Source: Candidatus Peribacteria bacterium RIFCSPHIGHO2_02_FULL_49_16 (GTDB taxonomy: Bacteria; Patescibacteriota; Gracilibacteria; Peribacterales; Peribacteraceae). From it: a stretch of 36,019 nt of DNA. The stretch is taken from positions 1 through 36,019 of the forward strand of contig MFXT01000006.1 of assembly GCA_001788955.1 (NCBI GenBank), given 5' to 3'. Below the pieces are notes generated by a model. The model ran no database searches, had not been told where the DNA came from, and saw nothing but the letters and a program-made list of their open reading frames with translations. This document shows, one piece after another, positions 7,608 to 15,730 of this stretch (its first letter is position 1; each line of letters opens with the position of its first letter). The translations under genes were made by a program, and so were the position numbers.

Positions 7608-8978
7608 ATCAAAACGATCCTCCTCGCCGCCGGCAGATCACAGAGATTCTGGCCACTCACGGACAAATATCTTGTCCCGATTTGTGGGAAGCCACTTCTT
7701 CTCCATCAACTCGATGCTCTACGCCAAGGAGATTGTGATGATATAATAATTGTTGCCGGTGTACACAATAAAAAACAGTTTGAAGAACTCCTACAACCTA
7801 CAATCTACAACCTACAACCTATCCAAATTGTCGAACAACACAATTTGGAACTCGGCATGCAAGGCGCTCTCCTCGATGCTCTACCGCTCTGTGGATCAGA
7901 TCCTGTTCTTATTGTCGGCAATGATATTGTGGAACCGGAACTCTTCTCTCAAATTCGCACGCAACTTCAAAGAGGAGATGCTGACGGAATCATTGCTGCA
8001 AGAAAAGTGGATGAATACTTTCCAGGTGGATATCTTACCGTGAATGAGACGTCCAACCGGGACGTCTCTACAACACAGGGACATATTGTGAACATCGTTG
8101 AAAAACCAGGAAAGGGAAATGAACCAAGCAATCTTGTGAACCTTGTTATTCATGCACATAAGAATGCAGCAGATCTCCTCTCTGTTCTTCAGCACACACA
8201 ATCACACAATGACGATGCTTACGAACAGGCGCTCACCACGCTCTTTCAACAAAAGAATTATCAAGCATTCTTCTATAACGGAACATGGTTCCCTTTAAAA
8301 TTCCCCTGGCATCTCCTTTCTGTTCTCTCACACATTCTTCAACAAAAAAATCTCCACCTTCATCCATCAGCCATCATCCATCCAACTGCAATCATTGATG
8401 GAAATGTTGTTCTTGGGGAAGATGTACATATCCATCCATATGCCTGCATTCGCGGCCCTTGTGTTATCGGAGATCGCAGCATTATTGGAAATAATGCTCT
8501 TATTCGCGCAACCAGTATCGGCACCGACTGCGTGATTGGATATAACAGTGAAATAAAAAACAGCGTTCTCTCTGATCATGTCTGGACTCATAGCACATAC
8601 ATTGCCGAGAGTATCATCGGAAGAAATGTTTCCTTCGGCGCAGGAAGCGTCACTGCAAACCTACGCCTCGATGAAGCAGAAATCTTTTCACAGGTGAAAG
8701 ACCAACACATCTCAACAGGTTTATATAAATTCGGCACGATTATTGGAGACGACGTGCGCATCGGAATTCAGGTAGGATTACAACCGGGAATAAAAATCGG
8801 AAGTGGAACATTTATCAACAGCCGCACTCTTGTCACAAAGGACATCCCGGCAAAAAGTTTTGTACAGGAAAAGGGTGGGGAAATATCCATAAAAGAAAAC
8901 CGCTCTTCTCTTCCACAACAGGAATTACGCGAAGGATTTCGTGCCGAATTTATGCAAAAAACACGCATATCTGAATAA
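7608..8978 (+). CDS. sugar-1-phosphate nucleotidyltransferase with left-handed beta-helix (GlmU-like layout)
   Basis: The protein is 456 residues when read from ATC 7608. The nucleotidyltransferase signature ILLAAGRSQRFWPLTDKYL occupies residues 4-22, followed by PICGKPLL, IVGND and VEKPG. From about residue 255 hexapeptide repeats (HPTAIIDGNV, IGDRSIIGNN, IGTDCVIGYN, IGRNVSFGAG) form a left-handed beta-helix, as in bifunctional GlmU and archaeal nucleotidyl/acetyltransferases. It likely makes an NDP-sugar, perhaps with acetyl transfer. No in-frame ATG, GTG or TTG exists upstream of the conserved N-terminus; the first canonical start (TTG 7845) would remove 79 residues including the signature. 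A heptamer repeat (7791-7825) and a palindrome (8046-8068) lie inside the gene. Confidence 0.85.
   Translation: MKTILLAAGRSQRFWPLTDKYLVPICGKPLLLHQLDALRQGDCDDIIIVAGVHNKKQFEELLQPTIYNLQPIQIVEQHNLELGMQGALLDALPLCGSDPVLIVGNDIVEPELFSQIRTQLQRGDADGIIAARKVDEYFPGGYLTVNETSNRDVSTTQGHIVNIVEKPGKGNEPSNLVNLVIHAHKNAADLLSVLQHTQSHNDDAYEQALTTLFQQKNYQAFFYNGTWFPLKFPWHLLSVLSHILQQKNLHLHPSAIIHPTAIIDGNVVLGEDVHIHPYACIRGPCVIGDRSIIGNNALIRATSIGTDCVIGYNSEIKNSVLSDHVWTHSTYIAESIIGRNVSFGAGSVTANLRLDEAEIFSQVKDQHISTGLYKFGTIIGDDVRIGIQVGLQPGIKIGSGTFINSRTLVTKDIPAKSFVQEKGGEISIKENRSSLPQQELREGFRAEFMQKTRISE
7791..7825 (+). repeat. heptamer tandem repeat inside a coding sequence
   Basis: Five 7-nt units of CTACAAC type are arranged head to tail (CTACAAC, CTACAAT, CTACAAC, CTACAAC, CTATCCA). 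They encode a short, poorly conserved-looking loop between two nucleotidyltransferase motifs. The other heptamer arrays in this window share the period but not the unit. Confidence 0.8.
8046..8068. repeat. palindromic element in frame within the nucleotidyltransferase
   Basis: GAGACGTCC (8046-8054) and its exact complement (8060-8068) flank a 5-nt loop, followed by TAC. The form resembles the GTAGAGACGT-type small dispersed palindromes known from several bacterial phyla. It encodes ETSNRDVS, which looks like a surface-loop insertion. Confidence 0.55.
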
Positions 8979-9314
8979 AAAAGTTATCCACATCCATTGT
9001 GGATTTCCTTTGTTTCGATCTCTACACATCTTGAGGGAACTTCTCCACAAAATATTTTTTATTTGGCTAATAAAAGCCAAAAATGGTAGATTGGCTTTGT
9101 GAAATATCTGTGATGAATGTCTTCCACTAGTTTTCCACATCTTCCCCACACACATTCTGTATTCAGAATACTGACGAACTGCAGAGGAAAAAGGAAAACG
9201 GAAAAACTTTACAAGAGAATTCCACAGAATACACTGAAGAACCTTTGTTGTGGATAGAGGATACGATGATGACGAATATGATATATATCTTTATTTTCTT
9301 TCTATAGAATAGAA
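8979..9314. other. oriC: probable replication origin (oriC) next to dnaN
   Basis: This gene-free stretch of 336 nt contains a perfect DnaA box TTATCCACA at 8984-8992 and near matches: TTCTCCACA at 9041-9049, TTTTCCACA at 9131-9139, AATTCCACA at 9218-9226 and, on the other strand, CTATCCACA at 9257-9249. TTCCCCACA at 9142-9150 and AAATCCACA (minus, 9006-8998) are weaker. An AT-rich run (about 9050-9075) could serve as the unwinding element. The position directly before dnaN is the classical one. dnaA is not the left neighbour; a nucleotidyltransferase is. Confidence 0.65.
9303..9308 (+). promoter_or_regulatory. -10 box TATAGA for dnaN (leaderless)
   Basis: TATAGA ends 6 nt before ATG 9315. 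TAGAAT at 9305-9310 is an overlapping alternative. Either predicts an mRNA that starts at the dnaN start codon. Confidence 0.5.
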
Positions 9315-10457
9315 ATGAAATTCACATGTAAAACATCCGATTTGTTTCAGGCATTGCAATTTGTCATTCGTGCAGTAAGCACGCAACATGCGCTTCCTAT
9401 TTTACAAAATATTCTTCTTGAGACAGAAGAAAACAGGTGCAAGTTGAGTGCAACAAATTTGGAATTGAGCATCATATCCACTTTCCCTGTGGCAACAAAA
9501 GCGCATGGAGGAATTACCGTTCCGGCAAAAGCGCTTTTAAATGTTGTGCAGTATGGTTCGGAAGAAGAAATGCTGTTTGAGGTTTTGGGTGAAGGAAAAT
9601 TACGATGCTCATCTTCGCGAACAAAAATACTTCTCTGTGGAGAGAGTGTGGAAAATTATCCAAAAATCTCTATTCTCAAAGAACGCGAAGAAATATTTTT
9701 TGAGCCGATGTCACTGCTCGAAGGTTTGCATCTGACAACTTTTTCTGCGGCACAATCCAGTTTGCGGCCTGTTCTTTCCGGCGTGTATATAAAGAGCACG
9801 GAAAAAGGTCTGATTATTGCGGCAACGGACAGCTACCGGTTGTCGGAATACATACTTCCTATAAGCACAGAAGGGCAACAGGTGGAGTGTATTATTCCAG
9901 TCAAGGTTCTTGAAGAATTAAAGGGCATTGTTTCAAGTGTGCAGAAAGCAGGGAAGTCAGCTTCTAAAGGCAATCTTTCTTGTGAAGTTTCCATGGCACT
10001 CAATAGCCAGCAAATACAATTTACCGTTGGTTCGACGCATGTTCTTTCGCGCTTGATTAATGGGATATTTCCAAATTATCAACAAATTATTCCGTCTGAA
10101 AAAAAAACCAAAGCACTGGTTTCCGTGCAAAAACTCATCACAACAATAAAGCGAATGCATTATTTTGCAAAAGAGGTGAATAATACCCTGACATTCGTTT
10201 TTTCCAGTGGTTCTATTCATATTTCAACACCGCAGACACAACTGGGAAACGAGGAATCCACACTCTCTTCTGAAACCGAAGGACAGGAAAATAAAATTGC
10301 GCTTAGCTCTTCATATTGTTTGGATTTTTTGAGCCATGTAGAAGCAGAAGAGATTGAAATATGTGTTCATGATAGTATGCATCCTGCGGTGTTTAAGATT
10401 CCCGGAAAAGAACATATGCTTCATCTTGTCATGCCTTTACGAATTCAAGAAGAATGA
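9315..10457 (+). CDS. dnaN: DNA polymerase III beta sliding clamp
   Basis: This 380-residue protein is of normal length for the ring-forming clamp, with three similar domains of about 120 residues. Recognisable blocks are ALPILQNILLE in domain 1, LRPVLSGVYI and ATDSYRLSEY in domain 2, and the closing LVMPLRI, the conserved C-terminal MPxR segment that forms part of the partner-binding pocket. It tethers DnaE (also in this window) to DNA. It sits directly after the probable oriC. mfd follows after 53 nt. Confidence 0.95.
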   Translation: MKFTCKTSDLFQALQFVIRAVSTQHALPILQNILLETEENRCKLSATNLELSIISTFPVATKAHGGITVPAKALLNVVQYGSEEEMLFEVLGEGKLRCSSSRTKILLCGESVENYPKISILKEREEIFFEPMSLLEGLHLTTFSAAQSSLRPVLSGVYIKSTEKGLIIAATDSYRLSEYILPISTEGQQVECIIPVKVLEELKGIVSSVQKAGKSASKGNLSCEVSMALNSQQIQFTVGSTHVLSRLINGIFPNYQQIIPSEKKTKALVSVQKLITTIKRMHYFAKEVNNTLTFVFSSGSIHISTPQTQLGNEESTLSSETEGQENKIALSSSYCLDFLSHVEAEEIEICVHDSMHPAVFKIPGKEHMLHLVMPLRIQEE

Positions 10458-10483
10458 TTCTATAAAAGGAATTTTTTCCATCA

Positions 10484-10518
10484 CAATTAATTGTTCACTG
10501 TGTATTGTTCATGAATTC
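10484..10518 (+). repeat. heptamer-periodic repeat across the mfd start
   Basis: Units of 7 nt run CAATTAA, TTGTTCA, CTGTGTA, TTGTTCA, TGAATTC, with the exact unit TTGTTCA repeated at a 14-nt spacing. The array spans the dnaN-mfd gap and the first codons of mfd. Confidence 0.5.
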
Positions 10519-13500
10519 TTCCCTTCTCCTTGGGACGAAGACACATCAGGATATAGAGCAGCTTCTTGAAAAAAAGAAGGAAGTTGTTGTGTCAGGTCTT
10601 TCAAATGAGACAGCGAAAGCTCTTCTTGTTGCTCAAATTCTTTCTTTTAAGGATTTTTCCATACTTCTCGTTACTGAAAATGAGGAGAGAAAGGAGCTTC
10701 TTCGGCATTGGTGCGGATTTTTTGGCGTTATGTGCGAAGAACTTTTTTATAATAAAGAAGAGGGAATATCTGCTTCCTTGCTCCAAAAAATTCTTCTTCT
10801 GTATACAAGAAAAGGGGGCGGTGTGTTCCTTGCAACACGAGAGTTTTGGGATGCAACAATTCCGCGCATACAAAAGCTTCAAGAACACGCTCTCATACTG
10901 AAACCCGGGCAATCGGTCTCTTTTACGCATTTTGTGGAGGATCTTATTGAGCGCGGTTATATTCATAGTAATGACAACTGCCTTTATCCGGGAGAGTATC
11001 GGCGTCAAGGGGATGTTCTTGATATATTTCCTGTGCAACTCCTGCATCCAATTCGTGTGCTTTTTGCTCTCGAGACGGTTGAGAAATTTTTTATAATTGA
11101 CCACAATGACGCGTTGGTTCTTGCGCCATTTGATCAAGATCTTCACATTTATTCACTTCAGTGTGATGAGAGCGCGCCTCTCTCAAAACAAATTCCAGAA
11201 GATTCCCTTTTAATCCTTGATGATCAAGATGATGTTCCTGTGCCGAAAAATGTAAAAACACTTCGTTTCACAGCATTTCCAGAGAGTGAAGAAAATCATG
11301 TGCATGTTCGTTATCTCTCCATTTTGAAGTTCTACACGCTTACAGATTTTCTGAATGACGTTCGGGATAAGCTGCAACAGGAATGGACTCTGGTTGTCGT
11401 GACGCGGCGTGGTGAGGAATTGCAGGGAATTTTTGATGAAGAACACATACCCTATCTCATAGAAGGGAAAAGAAAACCGGGCGTAGTGACACTCTTCAAA
11501 ACGCATGAGCAAGCTCTTCTGCCGCACTCTATTCAGAATCCGGATCTCAAATGTGCGCTTTTGACCGATCGCGAAATTTTTTCTCTCAAAAAAACTGCTC
11601 ACCAGCGCAGTGTGCAAAAGTTGGCGTTGGATTTTATCACTTCACTTTCGGCTGGCGATTTTGTAGTGCATATGGAACACGGGATTGGAAGGTTTGAGGG
11701 AATGACACAAAAGATGGTGGATGGAACCACGCGTGAGTATTTGGAAATCACGTATGCGGAAGGGGATAAATTATTTATTCCGGTCGATCAGGCGGATAAA
11801 TTAAGCAAGTATGTGTATGAAGATGGGAACGAGCCGGTGTTGACACGACTTGGGACAAAGGAATGGAAAAAGGTGACGGAAAGAATGCGAAAAGAGACGC
11901 AGGAAATAGCAAAGGAACTCCTTGTGCTCTATGCAAAACGCGCGAATGCAAAAGGATTTGCATATGAGGGTGACAATAAAGCCCAGGAAAAATTTGAAGA
12001 AGCATTTCCCTACCAGGAAACACCGGGACAAATCAAAGCCATCGAGGATATCAAGAAAGATATGGAGGATCCGCATCCTATGGATCGTCTTGTGTGTGGT
12101 GATGTAGGTTTTGGAAAAACGGAGGTCGCGATGCGTGCGGCATTTAAGGCTGTTCAAGATGGCAAGCAGGTGGCATGTATTGCACCAATCACTATTTTGG
12201 CTGATCAGCACTACCATAATTTTCAAGATCGTATGAAAGGATTTGATATGGAGATCGAAATGTTGAGTCGCTTTCGTACACAGAGGCAACAAAAAGAAAC
12301 GTTGAATCGGCTGCGAAAAGGGAATACGCACATCGTGATCGGCACACATCGTTTGCTGCAGGATGATGTGAAGTTCTTTAATTTAGGACTCGTCATCATT
12401 GATGAAGAACAGCGTTTTGGTGTGAAACAGAAAGAGAAATTCAAGAGTTTGCGTGCGTCCGTTGATATTTTGACGCTCACAGCAACTCCTATTCCCCGTA
12501 CACTCAATCTTGGTCTCCATAAGCTTCGTGATATTTCCACAATCACCACTCCGCCACCCGGCCGTTTGCCGATTATCACGGAGGTGCGCAAGTATTCCGA
12601 TCAACTCATTCGCCAGGCAATTCTTTATGAAATCAAAAGAAAAGGGCAATGTTTTGTGTTGTATAATCGGGTGGAAACGATTGATGCGTTTGCGGAAAAA
12701 TTGCGCATGCTTGTTCCGCAGGCCACATGCATCGTCGGTCATGGGCAACTGAAACCGGAAGAATTGGAAAAGCGCATTCTTGCCTTTAAGAAGGGAGAAT
12801 ACGACGTGCTTGTAAGTTCGACCATTATTGAAAATGGCATTGACCTTCCTCGAGCGAATACGCTGATTGTGAATGCGGCAGAGTGTTTTGGCCTTGCTCA
12901 ACTCTATCAGCTTCGCGGGCGCGTCGGCCGTGGAAAGGTGCAAGCGCATGCATACTTTCTCTATCATTCACAGAAACTGAAAGATGATGCCAAGAAGCGC
13001 CTGCGTGCGATTGTGGAAGCATGCGAACTGGGAAGCGGATTCCAGGTGGCAATGCGCGATCTGGAAATTCGCGGCGCGGGAGAAATTCTTGGCGCGAACC
13101 AATCGGGAACAATGCAAACGGTGGGAGTGAGCCATTATATGCGCATGTTGAAGAATGCCGTACAGGAATTGCGTAGTGGCGGAAAGGAACGGATGGAGGA
13201 GGAAGAGAATGTGGAAATTTTGCTCCCCACAGAAGCGCTTATCCCTCCGTACTACATTCCTGATGAAGGGGAGCGTATTTCGCTCTATCAAAAGCTTGCA
13301 GCAGCGGAAGATGAGAAGATTCTTTCCGAATTTGCTCTGGATTTGCGCGAAGAGTACGGCGAACCCCCGGAATCTGTGCAGAATCTCTTTATGGTTCTCC
13401 AACTCAAACTTGTCTGCCGCTCTGTTGGAGTTCTGCGCGTGAAGGCGGAGGAAAATCGTGGTGTGCGTACGATCATTCTCAACCTTAGTCAACGGGTGAC

Positions 13501-13678
13501 GGCAAAAGAAGTGATGCAGCTTTTGCAGGGGAATGCGAAGTGGAAAATCAGCAGCAATACTCTACGTATCACAGAAGAAGCGATGGGGGCAGAAAAGCTC
13601 ATCAGCGACATTCGTTTATTGCAGAAGGCAAAGCCCGTTCGACAAGCTCAAAATAAAAAGGAGAAGCAGAAAGAGTGA
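10511..13678 (+). CDS. mfd: transcription-repair coupling factor
   Basis: This 1055-residue protein is slightly shorter than the usual ~1150 residues. It removes RNA polymerase stalled at lesions and recruits UvrA. The N-terminal UvrB-like region includes YPGEYRRQGDVLDIFP. The RNA-polymerase-interacting domain follows with GDFVVHMEHGIGRF (about 380), then the RecG-like translocase with Walker A GDVGFGKTE (about 530), DEEQRFG (about 630), TATPIPRT and QLRGRVGRG, and the TRCF C-terminal domain. ATG 10511 is preferred to the TTG two codons upstream. There is no SD, and no clear -10 sits at the leaderless distance, so it may be read with dnaN. Confidence 0.95.
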   Translation: MNSSLLLGTKTHQDIEQLLEKKKEVVVSGLSNETAKALLVAQILSFKDFSILLVTENEERKELLRHWCGFFGVMCEELFYNKEEGISASLLQKILLLYTRKGGGVFLATREFWDATIPRIQKLQEHALILKPGQSVSFTHFVEDLIERGYIHSNDNCLYPGEYRRQGDVLDIFPVQLLHPIRVLFALETVEKFFIIDHNDALVLAPFDQDLHIYSLQCDESAPLSKQIPEDSLLILDDQDDVPVPKNVKTLRFTAFPESEENHVHVRYLSILKFYTLTDFLNDVRDKLQQEWTLVVVTRRGEELQGIFDEEHIPYLIEGKRKPGVVTLFKTHEQALLPHSIQNPDLKCALLTDREIFSLKKTAHQRSVQKLALDFITSLSAGDFVVHMEHGIGRFEGMTQKMVDGTTREYLEITYAEGDKLFIPVDQADKLSKYVYEDGNEPVLTRLGTKEWKKVTERMRKETQEIAKELLVLYAKRANAKGFAYEGDNKAQEKFEEAFPYQETPGQIKAIEDIKKDMEDPHPMDRLVCGDVGFGKTEVAMRAAFKAVQDGKQVACIAPITILADQHYHNFQDRMKGFDMEIEMLSRFRTQRQQKETLNRLRKGNTHIVIGTHRLLQDDVKFFNLGLVIIDEEQRFGVKQKEKFKSLRASVDILTLTATPIPRTLNLGLHKLRDISTITTPPPGRLPIITEVRKYSDQLIRQAILYEIKRKGQCFVLYNRVETIDAFAEKLRMLVPQATCIVGHGQLKPEELEKRILAFKKGEYDVLVSSTIIENGIDLPRANTLIVNAAECFGLAQLYQLRGRVGRGKVQAHAYFLYHSQKLKDDAKKRLRAIVEACELGSGFQVAMRDLEIRGAGEILGANQSGTMQTVGVSHYMRMLKNAVQELRSGGKERMEEEENVEILLPTEALIPPYYIPDEGERISLYQKLAAAEDEKILSEFALDLREEYGEPPESVQNLFMVLQLKLVCRSVGVLRVKAEENRGVRTIILNLSQRVTAKEVMQLLQGNAKWKISSNTLRITEEAMGAEKLISDIRLLQKAKPVRQAQNKKEKQKE

Positions 13679-13704
13679 TCAAGGATTATTTGTGCATCTC
13701 TTGC

Positions 13705-13710
13705 TACACT
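13705..13710 (+). promoter_or_regulatory. extended -10 for tRNA-Leu
   Basis: TGC-TACACT ends 9 nt before the first base of the tRNA, so the 5' leader of the precursor should be only a few bases. Confidence 0.45.
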
Positions 13711-13719
13711 GTTTCTAAA

Positions 13720-13806
13720 GCCGAGGTGGCGGAATTGGCAGACGCGCCAGCCTTAGGAGCTGGTATCCGCAAGGATGTGTGGGTTCGACCCCCACCCTCG
13801 GCACCA
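13720..13806 (+). tRNA. tRNA-Leu (anticodon UAG)
   Basis: This is a class II tRNA of 87 nt including encoded CCA. The acceptor arms GCCGAGG and CCTCGGC pair, followed by discriminator A and CCA (13804-13806). The anticodon stem CCAGC/GCTGG holds the loop CTTAGGA with anticodon TAG. A long variable arm (ATCCGCAAGGAT) and a normal T arm (GTGGG TTCGACC CCCAC) are present. It lies between mfd and the convergent aspS, whose stop begins 4 nt downstream. Confidence 0.97.
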
Positions 13807-13809
13807 GCA

Positions 13810-15561
13810 TCAAACCACAACTCTCACCCCCAATTCCTTCAAGAGTTTCTCATCAATGGGTGAGGGGGCGCCGAGCATGAGGTCTTTGGCCTTTTGATCT
13901 TTAGGGAAAGCAATAACTTCGCGAATGTTCGGTTCATCGGCGAAAAGCATGCAGACGCGGTCGAGTCCCATAGCAATGCCCCCATGCGGTGGTGCGCCGT
14001 ACTCGAAGGCTTTGAGCATATGCCCGAATCGTCGTTCGGCATCCTCATCGGTGATTTGTAGAACGTCGAACACTTTTTTTTGCAAATCACGTTCGTGGAT
14101 GCGCATGGATCCGCCCCCGATTTCGACGCCATTGAGCACCAGATCGTATGCGACGGCGCGCGCGGCAAGTGGATCTTTCAGAAACAGTTCTTCATCTTCG
14201 GGATGCGGGCGTGTAAAGGGGTGATGCACGGCAACAACTTGTGCATCCGCATTTTTCTCGAACATAGGAAAATCGACGATCCATACATACTTCCAAATTG
14301 AGGTATCAATCATGTTCAACATGGCGGCAACCGCATTGCGGACATGCCCCAGAGGAACTAATGCATGTGGATACGGTCCGGCTGCAAAAAAGAGGAGATC
14401 ACCATTCTCTGCATGCGTGACCTCTTGTAATTTCTGAAGAAATTCTGTTCCGGCATTCTTTGCCACAGGTCCGCTGTCTTCTCCAATCTGCACCCACGCG
14501 AGTCCTTTTGCGCCGTGACGCTCTGCAAGATCGGTGCAGTCATCAATGTCTTTGCGACTGAATCGTTCCCCTTTAGGGACGCGAAGAGCTTTCACTACAC
14601 CACCACGAGCAACAGCGTCGGCGAAGACTTTGAAGCCGCATGTTGTTGCTATCTCACTTACATCGATGAATTCGAGGCCGAAGCGCAGGTCGGGCTTGTC
14701 GGAGCCGTATCGCTCCAGTGCATCGCGATATGTCATTCGTGGAAAAGGAAGATCGGGCATGCGTTTACCGGGGCAGATCTTTTTCGTGAAGGCAATGAAG
14801 CACCCTTCCATGATTTGGATCACGTCTTCCTGCTCGGCAAAACTCATTTCTATTTCAAATTGCGTAAATTCCGGCTGACGATCGCCGCGTTGATCTTCGT
14901 CACGAAAGCACCGTGCAACCTGAAAATATCGATCAAAGCCGCCGATCATGAGGAGTTGCTTCAATTGTTGCGGACTTTGTGGAAGTACGTAGAAGGCGCC
15001 ATGGTAGAGCCGCGATGGCACGAGATATTCCCGAGACCCCTCCGGAGTGCCTTTAATGAGAATCGGTGTTTCGATTTCGAGAAAATTGTTCTTCGAAAAA
15101 TATTCGCGAATGATACGCACGATCTCGTGACGCATGATGATATTTTTCTTCATGCGTTCCCGACGAAGATCCAGGTACCGATACTCCAAGCGTATTTCTT
15201 CGTTAATCTCTTTTTCCTGATCCACTTCAAAAGGCGGTGTTTTGGACTCATTAAGAACGTCAATACTGCTTACAAGAACTTCAATGTTTCCTGTGGGATT
15301 ATCTTCGCGCTCGGCACCTTTTACACGCTTTCGCACCATTCCGTTTATTTTCAGCACCCATTCCAAGCGCACATTCTCGGCGGCGGTGAAGAGTTTCTTT
15401 TGATCAGGAGAGAATACGATTTGCGTGAAACCATAGCGATCGCGCAGATCAATGAAGATGAGGCCGCCGTGATCACGGCGCCGATGCACCCAGCCACAGA
15501 GTGTGACTTGGCTGTCACAATTCTTGGCACAAAGTTCGCCACAAGTATGTGTGCGCAGCAT
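13810..15561 (-). CDS. aspS: aspartyl-tRNA synthetase
   Basis: This 583-residue class II synthetase is of bacterial type. The N-terminal OB-fold anticodon domain (about 1-105) contains LCGWVHRRRDHGG. The catalytic core has motif 1, motif 2 (FRDEDQRGDRQPEFTQ) and motif 3 (GLDR near the C-terminus), interrupted by the bacterial GAD insertion. The enzyme charges tRNA-Asp, and if GatCAB is used also tRNA-Asn; discriminating residues were not checked. ATG 15561 is chosen because the protein begins MLRTHTCGEL as in the family and TATAGT lies 7 nt upstream. A longer frame to 15738 is not supported. The gene converges on tRNA-Leu with only 3 nt between. Confidence 0.95.
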   Translation of the reverse strand: MLRTHTCGELCAKNCDSQVTLCGWVHRRRDHGGLIFIDLRDRYGFTQIVFSPDQKKLFTAAENVRLEWVLKINGMVRKRVKGAEREDNPTGNIEVLVSSIDVLNESKTPPFEVDQEKEINEEIRLEYRYLDLRRERMKKNIIMRHEIVRIIREYFSKNNFLEIETPILIKGTPEGSREYLVPSRLYHGAFYVLPQSPQQLKQLLMIGGFDRYFQVARCFRDEDQRGDRQPEFTQFEIEMSFAEQEDVIQIMEGCFIAFTKKICPGKRMPDLPFPRMTYRDALERYGSDKPDLRFGLEFIDVSEIATTCGFKVFADAVARGGVVKALRVPKGERFSRKDIDDCTDLAERHGAKGLAWVQIGEDSGPVAKNAGTEFLQKLQEVTHAENGDLLFFAAGPYPHALVPLGHVRNAVAAMLNMIDTSIWKYVWIVDFPMFEKNADAQVVAVHHPFTRPHPEDEELFLKDPLAARAVAYDLVLNGVEIGGGSMRIHERDLQKKVFDVLQITDEDAERRFGHMLKAFEYGAPPHGGIAMGLDRVCMLFADEPNIREVIAFPKDQKAKDLMLGAPSPIDEKLLKELGVRVVV

Positions 15562-15568
15562 AGAAAGA

Positions 15569-15574
15569 ACTATA
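15569..15574 (-). promoter_or_regulatory. -10 box TATAGT for aspS (leaderless)
   Basis: On the minus strand TATAGT ends 7 nt before ATG 15561 and decides this start against longer frames. Confidence 0.55.
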
Positions 15575-15642
15575 CGAGGTTGTTGCTGGAGAGCCAATAC
15601 ATTGCGCGAAGTGGAGGGGCGGAGTGATGTAAAGTTGTCTAG

Positions 15643-15699
15643 ACATACTGGTGAAGTATGTAATGAAGAGTTTACAAAATAAACAACAAAGTTTATTTT
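15643..15699. repeat. two small inverted repeats in the aspS-htrA divergent gap
   Basis: ACATAC (15643-15648) pairs with GTATGT (15656-15661). AAAATAAAC (15676-15684) pairs with GTTTATTTT (15691-15699) around a 6-nt loop. The second overlaps a possible promoter TTTACA-17-TATTTT (15671-15699) reading toward htrA. They may be operators; no regulator can be named. Confidence 0.4.
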
Positions 15700-15730
15700 T
15701 CCATAGTATATCTTCATTTCCATTTCTACA

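Noticed and set aside
9060-9085. TTGGCT/AGCCAA hairpin in the oriC gap as a terminator
   Set aside because: The stem is only 6 bp and is not followed by a T-run on either strand.
8925-9155. 76-codon minus-strand frame across the origin region
   Set aside because: It overlaps the end of the nucleotidyltransferase and the DnaA-box cluster and has no protein family features.
14515-15627. 370-codon open frame on the plus strand
   Set aside because: It is fully antisense to aspS, whose family motifs are all present; the plus-strand translation shows no family features.
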